Below are positions 24,701 to 36,700 of a stretch of DNA of 64,000 nucleotides, piece by piece. Where the stretch lies: NCBI GenBank assembly GCA_029168955.1, contig JAPDOI010001856.1, forward strand, positions 62,001 to 126,000. The letters are read 5' to 3'. The notes below the pieces were generated by a model that saw only the letters and a program-made list of their open reading frames with translations, was not told the origin of the DNA and did no database searches. The position numbers were made by a program, and so were the translations under genes. Position 1 is the stretch's first letter. Every line of letters begins with the position of its first letter. The stretch comes from Aplectana chamaeleonis (lineage: Eukaryota > Nematoda > Chromadorea > Rhabditida > Cosmocercidae).

Positions 24701-27700
24701 GTGATGGCCCTTTCTGCCGACGGTGCATCTGCGATGACAGGGCACATAAACGACATTCATGCAAGACTTCAGCGCATAGTAGACGAGACAACACTCTATG
24801 GAAATATGAGAGCAGGTGCGAACCCAACATGATTAAAAGAAATATCAGGTATCTAAATATGTTTTGTTTTAGATTTTTTTCTCAGCGTCTACGCAGCACA
24901 TACACTGAATTCCGTCGTAACTGCTCAGAACAACTACGCGTATCGGCTCGCTCAGGAACAAATGAACTTTTCGTACCTCAAAATGGGGGCGGTACATCGG
25001 GTCCGCTGGTCGGCCAGCATGCAGCAAGCGCTAGCAAAGATCCTACGCAACTACCCGTTTTGATGCGGAGCCTTCAAGCCTTGGCGAACGGAGATACAAC
25101 TGAAAATATCAAAGCAAGAGCTGTGGCTGTTGTGTGGACGGGCGCACGTTTCCAGTTCTTCACCACGTGAGCCACACACTATTCCAGCTGACATTATTTT
25201 CACGGGAACTACAATAAGAAGGTCTCATAGTATAATATGTGTCTCGCTGGTGCTATTTCGACCACATGATGGGAGACAAGGGCGGCAAAATGGCGAATGC
25301 TGCACAAGGATTATTGAGAGAAAATAACGTTTTGAAAATTAAGAATCCCTTGAGCTTAAGATACGAAAGTGTGAGCACAGAGTTTCTCGATCAGTACTAT
25401 ACCCCTTTTGAAGGCCCCATTTCTGAATACTTGCTGTGGTATGACGCTAAGACATTTAATGGCCTTAGTGGACCGACGTCGCAAAGCCATGAAACGCTCT
25501 CAGTTTCGGAGTCCTGAAACATAAAGCCAGAAAAACAGATGAGGAGTCACACTCCATCAGAGACCAAGGCAACGCTTATCGTTACACCGAATACATTACC
25601 TTTGACATCGATGCTCTTAGCCATCGATCCTTGGGTAAAGTGTATAACGAAGGGACATCTGTTGCTCTGGTTAGCACCCACATCACTGAGTTCTACTCCA
25701 GCTATGTCAATCAGATTCGAAGGTATATATTCCCAGGAGACGAGGCTAACGCAGGAAGCAGAAGGACCTTCCCTATCCTTTGGGTCGTCACATACTGCTG
25801 AAGATGATACAATGTGAAATAGCGAGTTTCGAAAACTTCGAAATGCATAAACCTACAAACCCCAAGTTCAATACCAGAGGTTGGCCCAAATATATAGACG
25901 ACGCGAACAAGATACAGATCACAGTACGCCTAGATTCGATTACGAACTCAATCGCCTTACTTCAAAAGTACTGCGCTATACAGGATTCGATGCCATCCTG
26001 CGAAACCTACGCTACCATTGCCAGTTCTTCACAAAGTTTGCAGTCGTGGCCCAACGAGTTCCAAAGCGATAAAACAGTCTTCACTTCTATCGGATTTAGC
26101 TAGAAAACCCCGAAGCAATGTCTACTCCGAATGTTGTAGTCGAGATAATGTTGAGCTAGTACACGGTTGATGATTTACTCTTTCTTTATTTGGAAACTGC
26201 TCTTGTTCCATCAATAATAATGACCATTCCATGGTAAATAATCATGGCACCAAATAATTTTACCTCAAGATTCAATTTTTCAGCGAGGTAGACATTATTT
26301 TAGATGGATCAAAAAAAATTACGACCCAAACCCAAAACTTTAAAGTTTTCCCAAAAAAATAACGACCCCCTCGGTCCCACGGTGGTCCGCGGACCACCGT
26401 GAGCTTGACCCTGCTTGCAGGAGACAAAACTTAGCGCTTCCTCTTCCCTCCCCCGCCTCCCCGGTTATGCGTCTTACCACCCCCCGCGTACTTCTCATGG
26501 TGGTGGCGTCTCTACTTTTGTAAAATCTTCTATTCCCTCACACCTCATTGCGCTCCCCGCTGATAATGTTGTTGAGTGTATCGGTGTCCATATTGTATTC
26601 CAAAGTTGCCCATTAGATGTTGTTAATGTTTATATTCCCCCAACCACCTCTTGTCCCAATTCGTTTGATCCAACACCATTTTCGCTTGCTGTACACTCTG
26701 CCCTCCCATCGTCCTCAGTTATTATGGCTGGTTATTTTAATGCTCACTCTTCATCCTGGTTCTCCTCTCTAGGTCCCGATGATATAGGTGAACTACTTGA
26801 TCAGTTTGCGGATGATTGTGATCTTGTTGCAATTAATGAAGACGCCCCTACTCGTATTCCGAGCACGGGGAGGCCCTCTTCGCCAGATGTTACTTTCGTC
26901 TCTCTGGCTGTATGTTGTAACTGGTCCACTGCTGTTGTCATGGCCAGCGATCATGTACCAATATGTGCATCACTGGATTTGCCTCTTAATAGTCATCTCG
27001 CACCCTTCTCAGGCTCACGTAGCAAATTGTATACTAGTTATCGTAAGGCTAACTGGGTCCTGTCTAAGGAGGTGTTACTCTGTCGGGTAGCCAACTACCC
27101 GCTAACTGGCTCTGTACACGAGAAAGAGAAGTTCGTCGTTGATGCCATATGCAGGGCCTCTAGAACAGCCATTCCGACAGGACGTTTGAGAACGTTTCAC
27201 CCTAACGTTCCTAAGGAAGACCTGGAGCTGATGGAACTATGGGATGAGAAGCGTCGAGCCGATCCCACTGACTCGAGAACTCAACAACTGTCTGCCGAGA
27301 TTACTAAGTTGCTCAGTGGTTACAAAAAAGCGATGGCAGGAGTTCACTGAGTTCATGAATTTCAAGACTGTTGCCAAGAAAACATGGAGCATTCTTAAGA
27401 AGCTTTTGGGAAAGAAATAGCAACGGACCGAATTATGATGGAATTCCCTTCGGGTAGACTCGAGTCCGGATATAGTGCCTGTCGGCTTGGGAAACTTTGC
27501 CTAAGCATTGTCGCGCCGTGATCGTTCTCACAGACGAACTCTCCGGTCCATAAGGAAACTCATTCGCCACGATACACATGAAATAACTGCATCTGCTGTG
27601 TCTGCCCTCATCAAGTCATTGAAGAACTCCAGGGCTGAGGGGCCCGACGGCATCTCAGCTTTTAATCTGGAGCATCTGCCGGATCAGTTCCTCGAATTAC

Positions 27701-30700
27701 TCAGCGATCTCGTCTACTCGTCATTCAGTACTGCTGTGATTCCCGCGAGGTGGAAGCAAGCTATCGCCCTACCGATCCCGAAGCCTGGTAAGCCTGAGGA
27801 CAAGGCATCTTCGCATCGACCCATTTCCCTATTGTCCCCCCATCACTAAGTTAGCAGAGAAAATCATCAGTCCGCATCTCCAAGGCGCACTCCAACATAA
27901 CGTGCATCAACATGGCTTCAAGAAGGCTCACTCCACCATTACTGCACTCACGTCGATCACGGAGCACATAATGGCCGGTTTCAATAGTAAAGCTCCCGCT
28001 GATAGAAGTCTTTGGCCGTATTCACGAAACAATGGGAGCTCCCCGGGAAGGTCCAAAGTCCACCCGCTGTTTGACGAGTTTCCGATGTCGCACCCTCCTA
28101 GGTACCCGGCAGGTAGGCAGGAAGGCTACCTGCTGCCTGGCGGGTACACAGGAGGGTTCCTAGCCACCTAATGGGTGGACGGGGAGTGTTGCGACTGCCT
28201 GCTATGTTGATCTCATGTGGCAGAAAATGAACAATATGTTACCTGCAGGCGGCGCGCGCTCTGCCCGTCCACCCGCGTAGCTAGAGTCTGGTATGCTATG
28301 CCCGCCGGAATTCATTGATAGCGGGGCTGAGAGACAGCAGCCCCTTACCCGGCGGCCTCCTCTCCGTCTCTGCAGGTGGCTACTCATGCGAGTCTCTGCT
28401 CTCACAGGTAGCAAAGAGAGTGCCGCCACTATTGAAATCTGGACAAGGGAGGCACAAAATTGGTTGCCATACGCCGGGCACGGGAAGGTAACGCTCCTTC
28501 TTGCGCCCGTGGTTTCATGAGTACAGCCACTGGTTGTTGCGGTTGATCTGACTGCCGCTTTCGACAATGTCAGCGCTTCATCGCTGTCAAAGTCGATTCT
28601 GGACTGTGATATGCCGGACTGGTGCAAACTATGGACTGACAACTTCGTCAAAAATCGTTCTATACGTATGAAGTTCGACGGACACTTGTCGAAGTCTGTT
28701 CCCTTGGAGGCAGGCGTTCCTCAAGGTGAAGTGTTATCACCAAGATTATTCTCTTTGTATCTATCCAATATTCCGAAGCCACCGCCCAACATCCACTTAT
28801 GTCTGTATGCGGACGACATCTTATTGTATGAACTGACCCTGTTTTTAATCGCGCCACTGCGGAGATGAACAAGTACCTTAGCAGTCTTTCCAAATTCTCG
28901 GAATCAAAGCAGTTAAAGGTCTACCCTACCAAGTCCAGCGTTACTCTGTGTACTACTGCTACGGCCGAACACACTGTATCCCAAGGTTCTCTAGGAACGA
29001 AATCTGCTGTCCTTATCCAAGCACCCTCGTCTGCTTGGTGTATTCCTGGACCCTTCATTGCGTTTTTATGAAATCTCACGTATTCGAGCTGCTGCGGCCA
29101 ACGCGCGTAATAACATACTCCGCGCTCTGGCAGGCATTACATGGGGTAGCTCAAAGGAAGTCTTGCGTGCCACGTACAAGGCGATGATACAGCCCGTTCT
29201 GGAATATGGAGCCCCGATTTGGTCAAGACACTTGACGGAAACGTCCTGGAGCAAGCTTCAGCTAGCACAAAACTCTGCTCTACGTGTGATCTCTGGATGC
29301 CCAAAATCCACACCTGAATCCCACCTACAACAAGAATGTGCACTACTTCCTGTAAAGCAGCATGGCCGACTGCAGACACAACAGTTCCATATTGGCATAG
29401 TCAGGAATGCCACACATAACAATTATCCCCTTCTATCATCTGACCCCCCTCATTCCCGTAATATCCGTGCACCACTGTATGCTGCTATCTCTGCCACTGA
29501 TCGTCAAAGATGGGCTACCTCAGAGCTCGACCGGAAGAGACTGCTGCAGATGGGGCACACCAGATTCGTCACTGAATACCTCTCCTGTGCCCCTCCAAAT
29601 TCCATACTCGACGGTGTACCGCCCAAGGTCGATGATAGCGAAAAGGATCTACAAAGACGCTCCCGAGTCATTTTGGTGGGTCTGCGCTGTGGTCATTCCT
29701 CGTTCCTCAAGGCTTATGTCCATAGGATCGATCCATCGGTCCTGACTGCCACGGCACAGGGCATGATTCATTTCATTTATTTTCATGCCAAGCTCGATCA
29801 ACTTCTCTGACAGCTCTGGATATGTGGAAAAAGCCATGTGATGTGGCCGCCTTCCTACGCCTATGAGAAGTTTCGGTGTGGCCGATTAGAAGAAGAAAAC
29901 AAGCCTGTGTAGAACAGAGGAATTAAAGCAAATCACAATCTTATTTAATTTGTGTAAGCAGTCCAAGATTCCCAACGCGCTTGTGTGAAGTTCGCGATTG
30001 AAGACTCGTTCGCATAAGGGGCCTGCAGAGTTCAAGGCGCGGCGTTGCTCGCAGCGACAAGCAGCGATTTGTGATGCCATATCGATCACATTTGGCGACG
30101 AGGGCGACCGACGCAGTGTGAAGGGCGACGAGGAGGCACTACAGAGTGATTTGGCACCGCGATTGCCCTGCGTCACCGCCAGTGAGCAGCAACCGACGCC
30201 GCGAATAATGTTCGAAAACATTTTTGTCTCCGCGTCAAGGTTGACGCTCGACGACCACTCGCCGGTCGCTGCAACTCTTCAGACTCCTATAAAAGCCACA
30301 GGGACGGTTTTAGGCCGAGATCATACTTCTCGCGATTAGCGAGGCCGATAGTGTTTATCAGGCATATTTGTTCGGTCGATACGCATAACAGACATTGCGT
30401 CGCGTCGCCGGACGCGGGAAGTATGATCCCGGCCTTCTATCTGCAGATGATAACTAACCAGCAATTTTAAGCAACAGCTGGCTCAATATTCGGAGGAGAG
30501 TACTTGGGCCTAGATATTCGCCGGCGTTTCGCTGCCGTCTGTTTCCGCGGCAAGTCTGATTATTGGTAAATTTTGAAATCTCACCAACTGCTCCCCGGCC
30601 CGGAAATAGCAGCGGAAGCGGAATGCCAATGTAAAACTAGGCCCTTAGAGTTGACCAAGCGTTGCGGTGACAACAACTACGTTATTGTGTGAGATGTTGG

Positions 30701-33700
30701 ATTCTGATGGCTCAGCGGTCCCCAAATCGTATTGCATTTCGAGTCGATTCCACGATAGTTCCCCTATTTTCTGGTAACCCTTGTGAGTTCGTTGGTGGCG
30801 TTAAAGCTATCTGAAGAGGTTTATGCTCGTGCTAAGGCATTACTGAGTTGCTCGGCAGTATTAAATGCTCTCAATTTTTTGTTCGACTGTTTCATCTTCA
30901 TCGCTGCTTAACTTGAAGGCAGTGTTCGCGATAAACTTCGATTTTGAAAGTAATTGCTGATTTGATTGTTTGACCCCCGGGTAGAACTGAAATGACGAAG
31001 AAATCGAGAAAAACGCACCAGAAGGGCACGAAATTCTTTACTCTCACCCCGCCTCTTTACTCTCACAGGAACTGTTCGTTGTGACAGTGAAATCTTTTGT
31101 GGCACCGTCTTTTCCAATTCTCTATTCTCTGTTGCTCCTTCTTTTCTTCGGACCCTAACTAAAACTGTTTTGCCTAAAATATTCTTCCATTTTCGATTAC
31201 CCCATTTTTTTACCGGACCGGTGACACCGGGTCCGAGACTTAGTGCACCCAAAAGGGCTCGCCGCCGTTACTCGCGGACAGGCTGCCAGCTGTCACTACA
31301 GTATGGCAGCCCCGCCCTTCGCTAACTGCGGCCGCGCCTCCAGATCGCGTCGCCGCGCCCGCGGTGAGAGTTGCGGCAGCTGCGACAGACCGCCATGAGC
31401 CTCCAATACGGGGCTTCCTTGATATTAAAAAAGCTGAATTTGTGCCCGGAGATTCATTGGCCTAAGGCTTCGAATCTTGGAAGCTTAAATGAACATCGAA
31501 TTTTCGAAATTTTACTTTCAGATTTCAATTTTTTCAAGATTCGCCAAATGCACCTGAAATGAGAAATCGTTTTGAAATTGATGGAATTGGAAATTTCAAA
31601 TGTGATCTACAGATTGAAATTTTCAGAAAATTCATCTAGAGTTCCCAGATTTTTACAGCAGTTAGGATCGGTTGCAACTGGGAAGCTGCTGTGCTCCGAA
31701 TCGGAATTGCTCAATTTAAAAATTTCTTAATGTGATCTACAAATTCAAATTTTCGGAAAATGCACCTAAAATTCCTAGATTTTTACAGCAGTGAGGATCG
31801 GTTGCAAATGGGAAGCTGCTGAGCTCCGAATCGGAATTGCTCAATTTAAAAATTTCTTAATGTGATCTACAAATTCAAATTTTCGGAAAATGCACCTAAA
31901 ATTCCTAGATTTTTACAGCAGTGAGGATCGGTTGCAAATGGGAAGCTGCTGTGCTCCGAATCGGAATTGCTCAATTTAAAAATTTTTTAATGTGATCTAC
32001 AAATTCAAATTTTCGGAAAATGCACCTAAAATTCCTAGATTTTTACAGCAGTGAGGATCGGTTGCAGCTGGATAACTGCTGTGCTCCGATTCGTGATTGC
32101 TCAAATAAAAAAACATTGAAATGTGATCTACAAATGCAAATTTTCAAATTCTCAGAAAATGCACCTTAAACTCCCAGATTTTGTCCCCTTTCAATTCTTA
32201 ATTCTATTGCTCAAAAATTTGAATTTTCCTACCATAATTTCTTCCCTTTTCATATTCTAGCAATTCAACTACAGCAAACGATATTCGACCCATTATTTCT
32301 TTCTACTTCTCTGAAAAGTTAAGGTACCTTGACGGTTAAATTCTATGTATGACTGAAACGAGCTAATGAAATTTCATCAATGTGCCTAAACCTGAGTCGT
32401 TACCTGTGGACACGTTTGCGTCTAGCGGATTCCAGGGCAAACAGCGACATGAGCTGGGACTCACAGGTCGTAACATATATCATGCTATTTCGAGCAAATA
32501 ATCACGAGGTTGTTTCAACGCAGAAAAACTTCAAAACATACCTGAAAAAATCCTGAATTGGGGAACTCATTTTCAGACTTTTTTCGAATACTCGGTTTTC
32601 CGAATACTTCGTTTTTTGGCCTTTTTCGAATATTCGATTTTTCTAATGATTCGAAGTCGACATTTCCAATCAAATAATTTTTCAAATCAATCGATGCGGT
32701 CAAAATATATCATGGAGCCCCAATGCGAGCAGTATAATCTCGTGATTTATTATTAATGTATTGATTCAGTCTTTATTGTTGCAATTATTATTTATTTTTT
32801 TAATTATTATTATTAGTATTGATATTATTATTATTATAAAAGCGTTTGGTGACACGAAAATTTCATTCTGTAGTTCACATTTATTTTTTTTTAAGTTGAG
32901 CAATCACGAATGGGAGCATGTCAGCTATCCAGCTGCAACCGATCCTCACTGCTGTAAAAATCTGGGAATTTTAGATGCATTTTCTAAATATTTGAATTTG
33001 TAGATCACATTTCAATTTTTTTTAAATTGAGCGATTCCGATTCGGAGCACAGCAGCTTCCCAATTGCAACCGATCCTCACTGCTGTAAAAATCTGGGAAT
33101 TTTAGGTGCATTTTCTGAGAATTTAAAAATTTGAATTTGTAGATCACATTTCAATCTTTTTAAATTGAGCAATTCCGATTCGGAGCACAGCAGCTATTCA
33201 GCTGCAACCGATCCTCACTGCTGTAAAAATGTGGGAATTTTAGATAAATTTTCTAAATATTTGAATTTGTAGATCAAATTTCAATTGTTTAAATTGGGCA
33301 ATCACGAATGGGAGCACAGCAGCTATTCAGCTGCGACCGATCCTCACTGCTGTAAAAATCTGGGAATTTTAGGTGCATTTTCTAGAAAAATTTGAATTTG
33401 TAGATCACATTTAAATTTTTTTGAATTGAGCAATTCCGATTCGGAGCACAGCAGCTTCCCAATTGCAACCGATCCTCACTGCTGTAAAAATCAGGGAATT
33501 TCGGGTGAATTTCCTGAAAATTTAAAAATTTGAATTTGTAGGTCACATTTAATTTTTTTAAAATTGAGCAAATTCGAAGCATATTAGCTTCCCAGTTGCA
33601 ACCTATTATCCTAGCTGCTGTGAAAATCTGGGAACTCTAGATGTATTTTCTGAAAATTTCAATCTGTAGATCACATTTGAAATTTCCAATTCCATCAATT

Positions 33701-36700
33701 TCAAAACGATTTGTCATTTCAGGTGCATTTGGCGAATCTTGAAAAAATTGAAATCTGAAAGTAAAATTTCGAAAATTCGATGTTCATTTAAGTTTCCAAG
33801 ATCCGAAGCCTTAGGCCAATGAATCTCCGGGCACAAATTCAGCTTCTTTAATATCACGGATGCCCCGTATTGGAGGCTCATGGCGGTCGGTCGCGGCTGC
33901 CGCAACTCTCACCGCGGGCGCGGCAACGCGATCTGGAGGCGCGGCCGCAGTCAGCGAAGGGCGGGGCTGCCATACTGTAGTGACAGCTGGCAGCCTGTCC
34001 GCGAGTAACGGCGGCGAGCCCTTTTGGGTGCACTAAGTCCGTACCCCGGTGACACCCACCGAGAACCTGTTCATCCAATCGGACAACTAGACCAGGCCAG
34101 AGAATAATGTCACTGAATTAAGACGTTTCAGAGCGTTTCTCGCTGTTTCTTCGTAGTTTTGGTAACACTTGGTTGCCAAGGCATTGTTTCGAGTGGAAAA
34201 CGCGGGAACGAAAATCATCGTGAACACTGCCTTTAAATCAAATCCAAAGGTGGCTCAAATATTTAGACGATGCGAACAAGATACAGATAGTTTTTTTTCC
34301 ACAGAAATGCACTGTGCCGCTCAGCGGCGCGGCACAGTGCATTTCTGTGATATTGATCACGCGGCGCGGTACGATCGATGTAGCTTTGCACTCCGCCGCG
34401 CCGCTCGGCGGCAGAAGTATAAACGACGCCTTAGGGGATGGTATACTTTTGCGACACACGGTCGCGTCGTTCTGCACAGCGACAGTGACCGCCTCCCGCC
34501 CTTTAAATCTGTCGCCGTCGCAGTGCACTGCACAGCGACAATGGTAGAACCAGGCTATGGCACATTTGCAGTATGTCAGCCCTCCGCGACACGTCGCTGC
34601 GACCCACACGCGACATCTGTTCCTACGACGGCCATTGCCATTGCTCCGATGCGGGTCCCGCCGCGATTTGTGTTAGATTGCATCCCTGTTCCTCATTACA
34701 GCGACAAAGCATACCATACTCCTTACTCACGCTATTTTCATGCGACACGGGAAATCTTGCGCTGTGATTCTGGCTTTCTCAATTTTCTGGTGAAATGCCT
34801 CTATTAAAAAAAGGATATGGGCTCTTCTGTGTCTTGCCTTCCCCGGGCGTTCTCAGTGAAGTGTTCGCGCACCAGTCAGTTGGTTGTTCCCTATCGTTCG
34901 CGCCACCTGCCAGTGCTTAGGTTTGCGACCAGACTGCATGCTGTCAACTGGCGAGCAGCTTGTATGCAGTCAGCTGGCCGTCAGCCCGCATGGAATAGTT
35001 TGGAGGCTAGTTCATAAGAGGCTGTCTTTGTATAGTTTTCATCGCATGCTCATCCCGCGCGGGGAGCTTTTATTCGACTATTTAAATCGTCGAACGCACC
35101 GCCATGTGGAAGCTGTGTAAAGTTGGACCTCAATTGTGCGGGGAATGCAAATTTTATGTCTACACGCACTTTCGTTGTTCAAAAAAAAGCCATTCCACAG
35201 GCTTGTGATCCTTACTGGTGTTACTCGAGGTCATAGTTGCGTTTTCGAAACATCCTTCATTTCCGTTGGGGCTAATTATAAGTTCCATTTAGGTGGACGA
35301 CGAGGGCTCTTTTCCTGATTTTCCAGTAACATCATCAAGCACCTTGACGACGCTGAATCTATCTGCAAATAGGGTATGCTTATTGGTGATTCCCTTCGTG
35401 AATCGACTTTTTTTCTGCTGTAGAAGATTCTTGTTGTGAAATAAGCTCCGCCAACTATTGTTTCGGAAAATAATGTTTCAGTGTCCCGGTGCAGATTGCA
35501 ATGTAATCCAATTTCTGCTGTTTTAGTTCCAAGTGTTCCCATTCTGTCTTGCATGCACGTGCCCTCGCCTGCTGTCTCTGAACATGAGTTTCAATCAGTT
35601 AACGTCATTGCCTCCGATACAGTGCATTCCTGCCCATGTGAGAAGTCTCGATTTCTCCAGTAATCTCATAAAGGTAGGCGATTTCTGTCGCTCTTTCTTG
35701 TGTTATTCACGCATTGATATGGCTTATCCCTCTTTTTAGGAACCATTCCAATTGCCATCTATTGTACACACAGTCTGTCATGCTGTAACCCCGTCAACTC
35801 AGTCAACTGCAATTTCTGTTCGTCGTCCTAGCAGCCCTGGCAGGCACAATCGTAAGTTCATTTTCTAATCGTAGAAGAAGAGGCTTAGAAATCTATTGTA
35901 GATTCAATCTTCTAGGGAGTAGATCTAAATCGGCTGTGCGCTCGCAAAGGTCTTTGTCTGTTTCACGACATCAGCCTGATATCCAGCTGGAGGAGGCATG
36001 TCAGCACAAGCAACACGACACGCTGGAGTGGTTGAAGACTTTGAATATCAGTGCGAACCAACTTGAGTCGATTCCTGTTTGCATTAGAAATAAGGTGGTA
36101 TTCTTCTTGAAAAAGCATTGCCGTTTATCAGTAGTAAAAATCTTCTAACAGCTTAGACTTCACTAGCGAAGGCTATATAGGCTCCCCTCATTCTCACAGA
36201 TTCCAGGTGCTCTTCCAAAATCTCAGTGTTTTGGATGCAAGTTCCAATGTGATCAAAGTAGTGGGCGCTGATATTTCTCGCCTGACAGGTTTATCCGTCT
36301 TGAATTTAACAGGAAACAAAGGAGTTCAGACATTACCGCCCGAGATTGGCATGTTGTCTAGGTGTGCTCCTTTTCAATTCGACCGAAGTTGGGAATTTCA
36401 ATATTTCTCTGTGCAAATGTTAACATATTCATTAACAGGCTATGGTCTCTCTCGCTGAAAGGCTGTCAACTGAAGGAACCGTTAGACTCCATGGTGAATA
36501 CGGAAAATTGCAAGACTGTGGAAATTGTAGCGCATCTGAAGACAATTCTTGAAGAGTTAGTTACCGATTGTTTTGCTTCAGCTACTGAAATATGAATGAC
36601 CCTTAGAGTTCATCACATTTCTGCTTAGATCAAAAACCTATGGTCATCTTCGACTTCTAATCCTTGGAAAGGATGGAGTAGGGAAAAGTCAGCTGTGGGA

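Larger units (their letters stand above)
22597..26413 (+). mobile_element. hAT-type DNA transposon with perfect 8-bp duplication
   Basis: The termini are CAGGGTCA and TGACCCTG, and CTTGCAGG flanks it at 22589-22596 and 26414-26421. Eight-base duplications and CAGGG-type ends are hAT hallmarks. The insert is 3,817 bp and contains a decayed transposase on the same strand plus a second TIR insert at 23921-24535. The outer parts carry GGTGGTCC palindromes. Confidence 0.85.
22128..29899 (+). mobile_element. family C non-LTR retrotransposon, full length but split by two DNA elements
   Basis: The flanks are CAAGCCTGTGT at 22117-22127 and 29900-29910. The 5' end GGATCCGAGATGCTCAAC matches the copy at 38611-42079. 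It is interrupted by a hAT element (22597-26413) and a TIR element (28013-28529); without them it is about 3.4 kb. The 3' end is ATTAGAAGAAGAAAA. Confidence 0.85.

Noticed and set aside
31371..31562. Small protein repeated at 33714-33905 on the other strand
   Set aside because: The two are mirror copies because they lie in the arms of a fold-back element; no evidence of coding.
34169..34807. 212-codon open frame
   Set aside because: It starts inside a transposon end, contains a perfect hairpin and GC-rich repeats, and has no domain.
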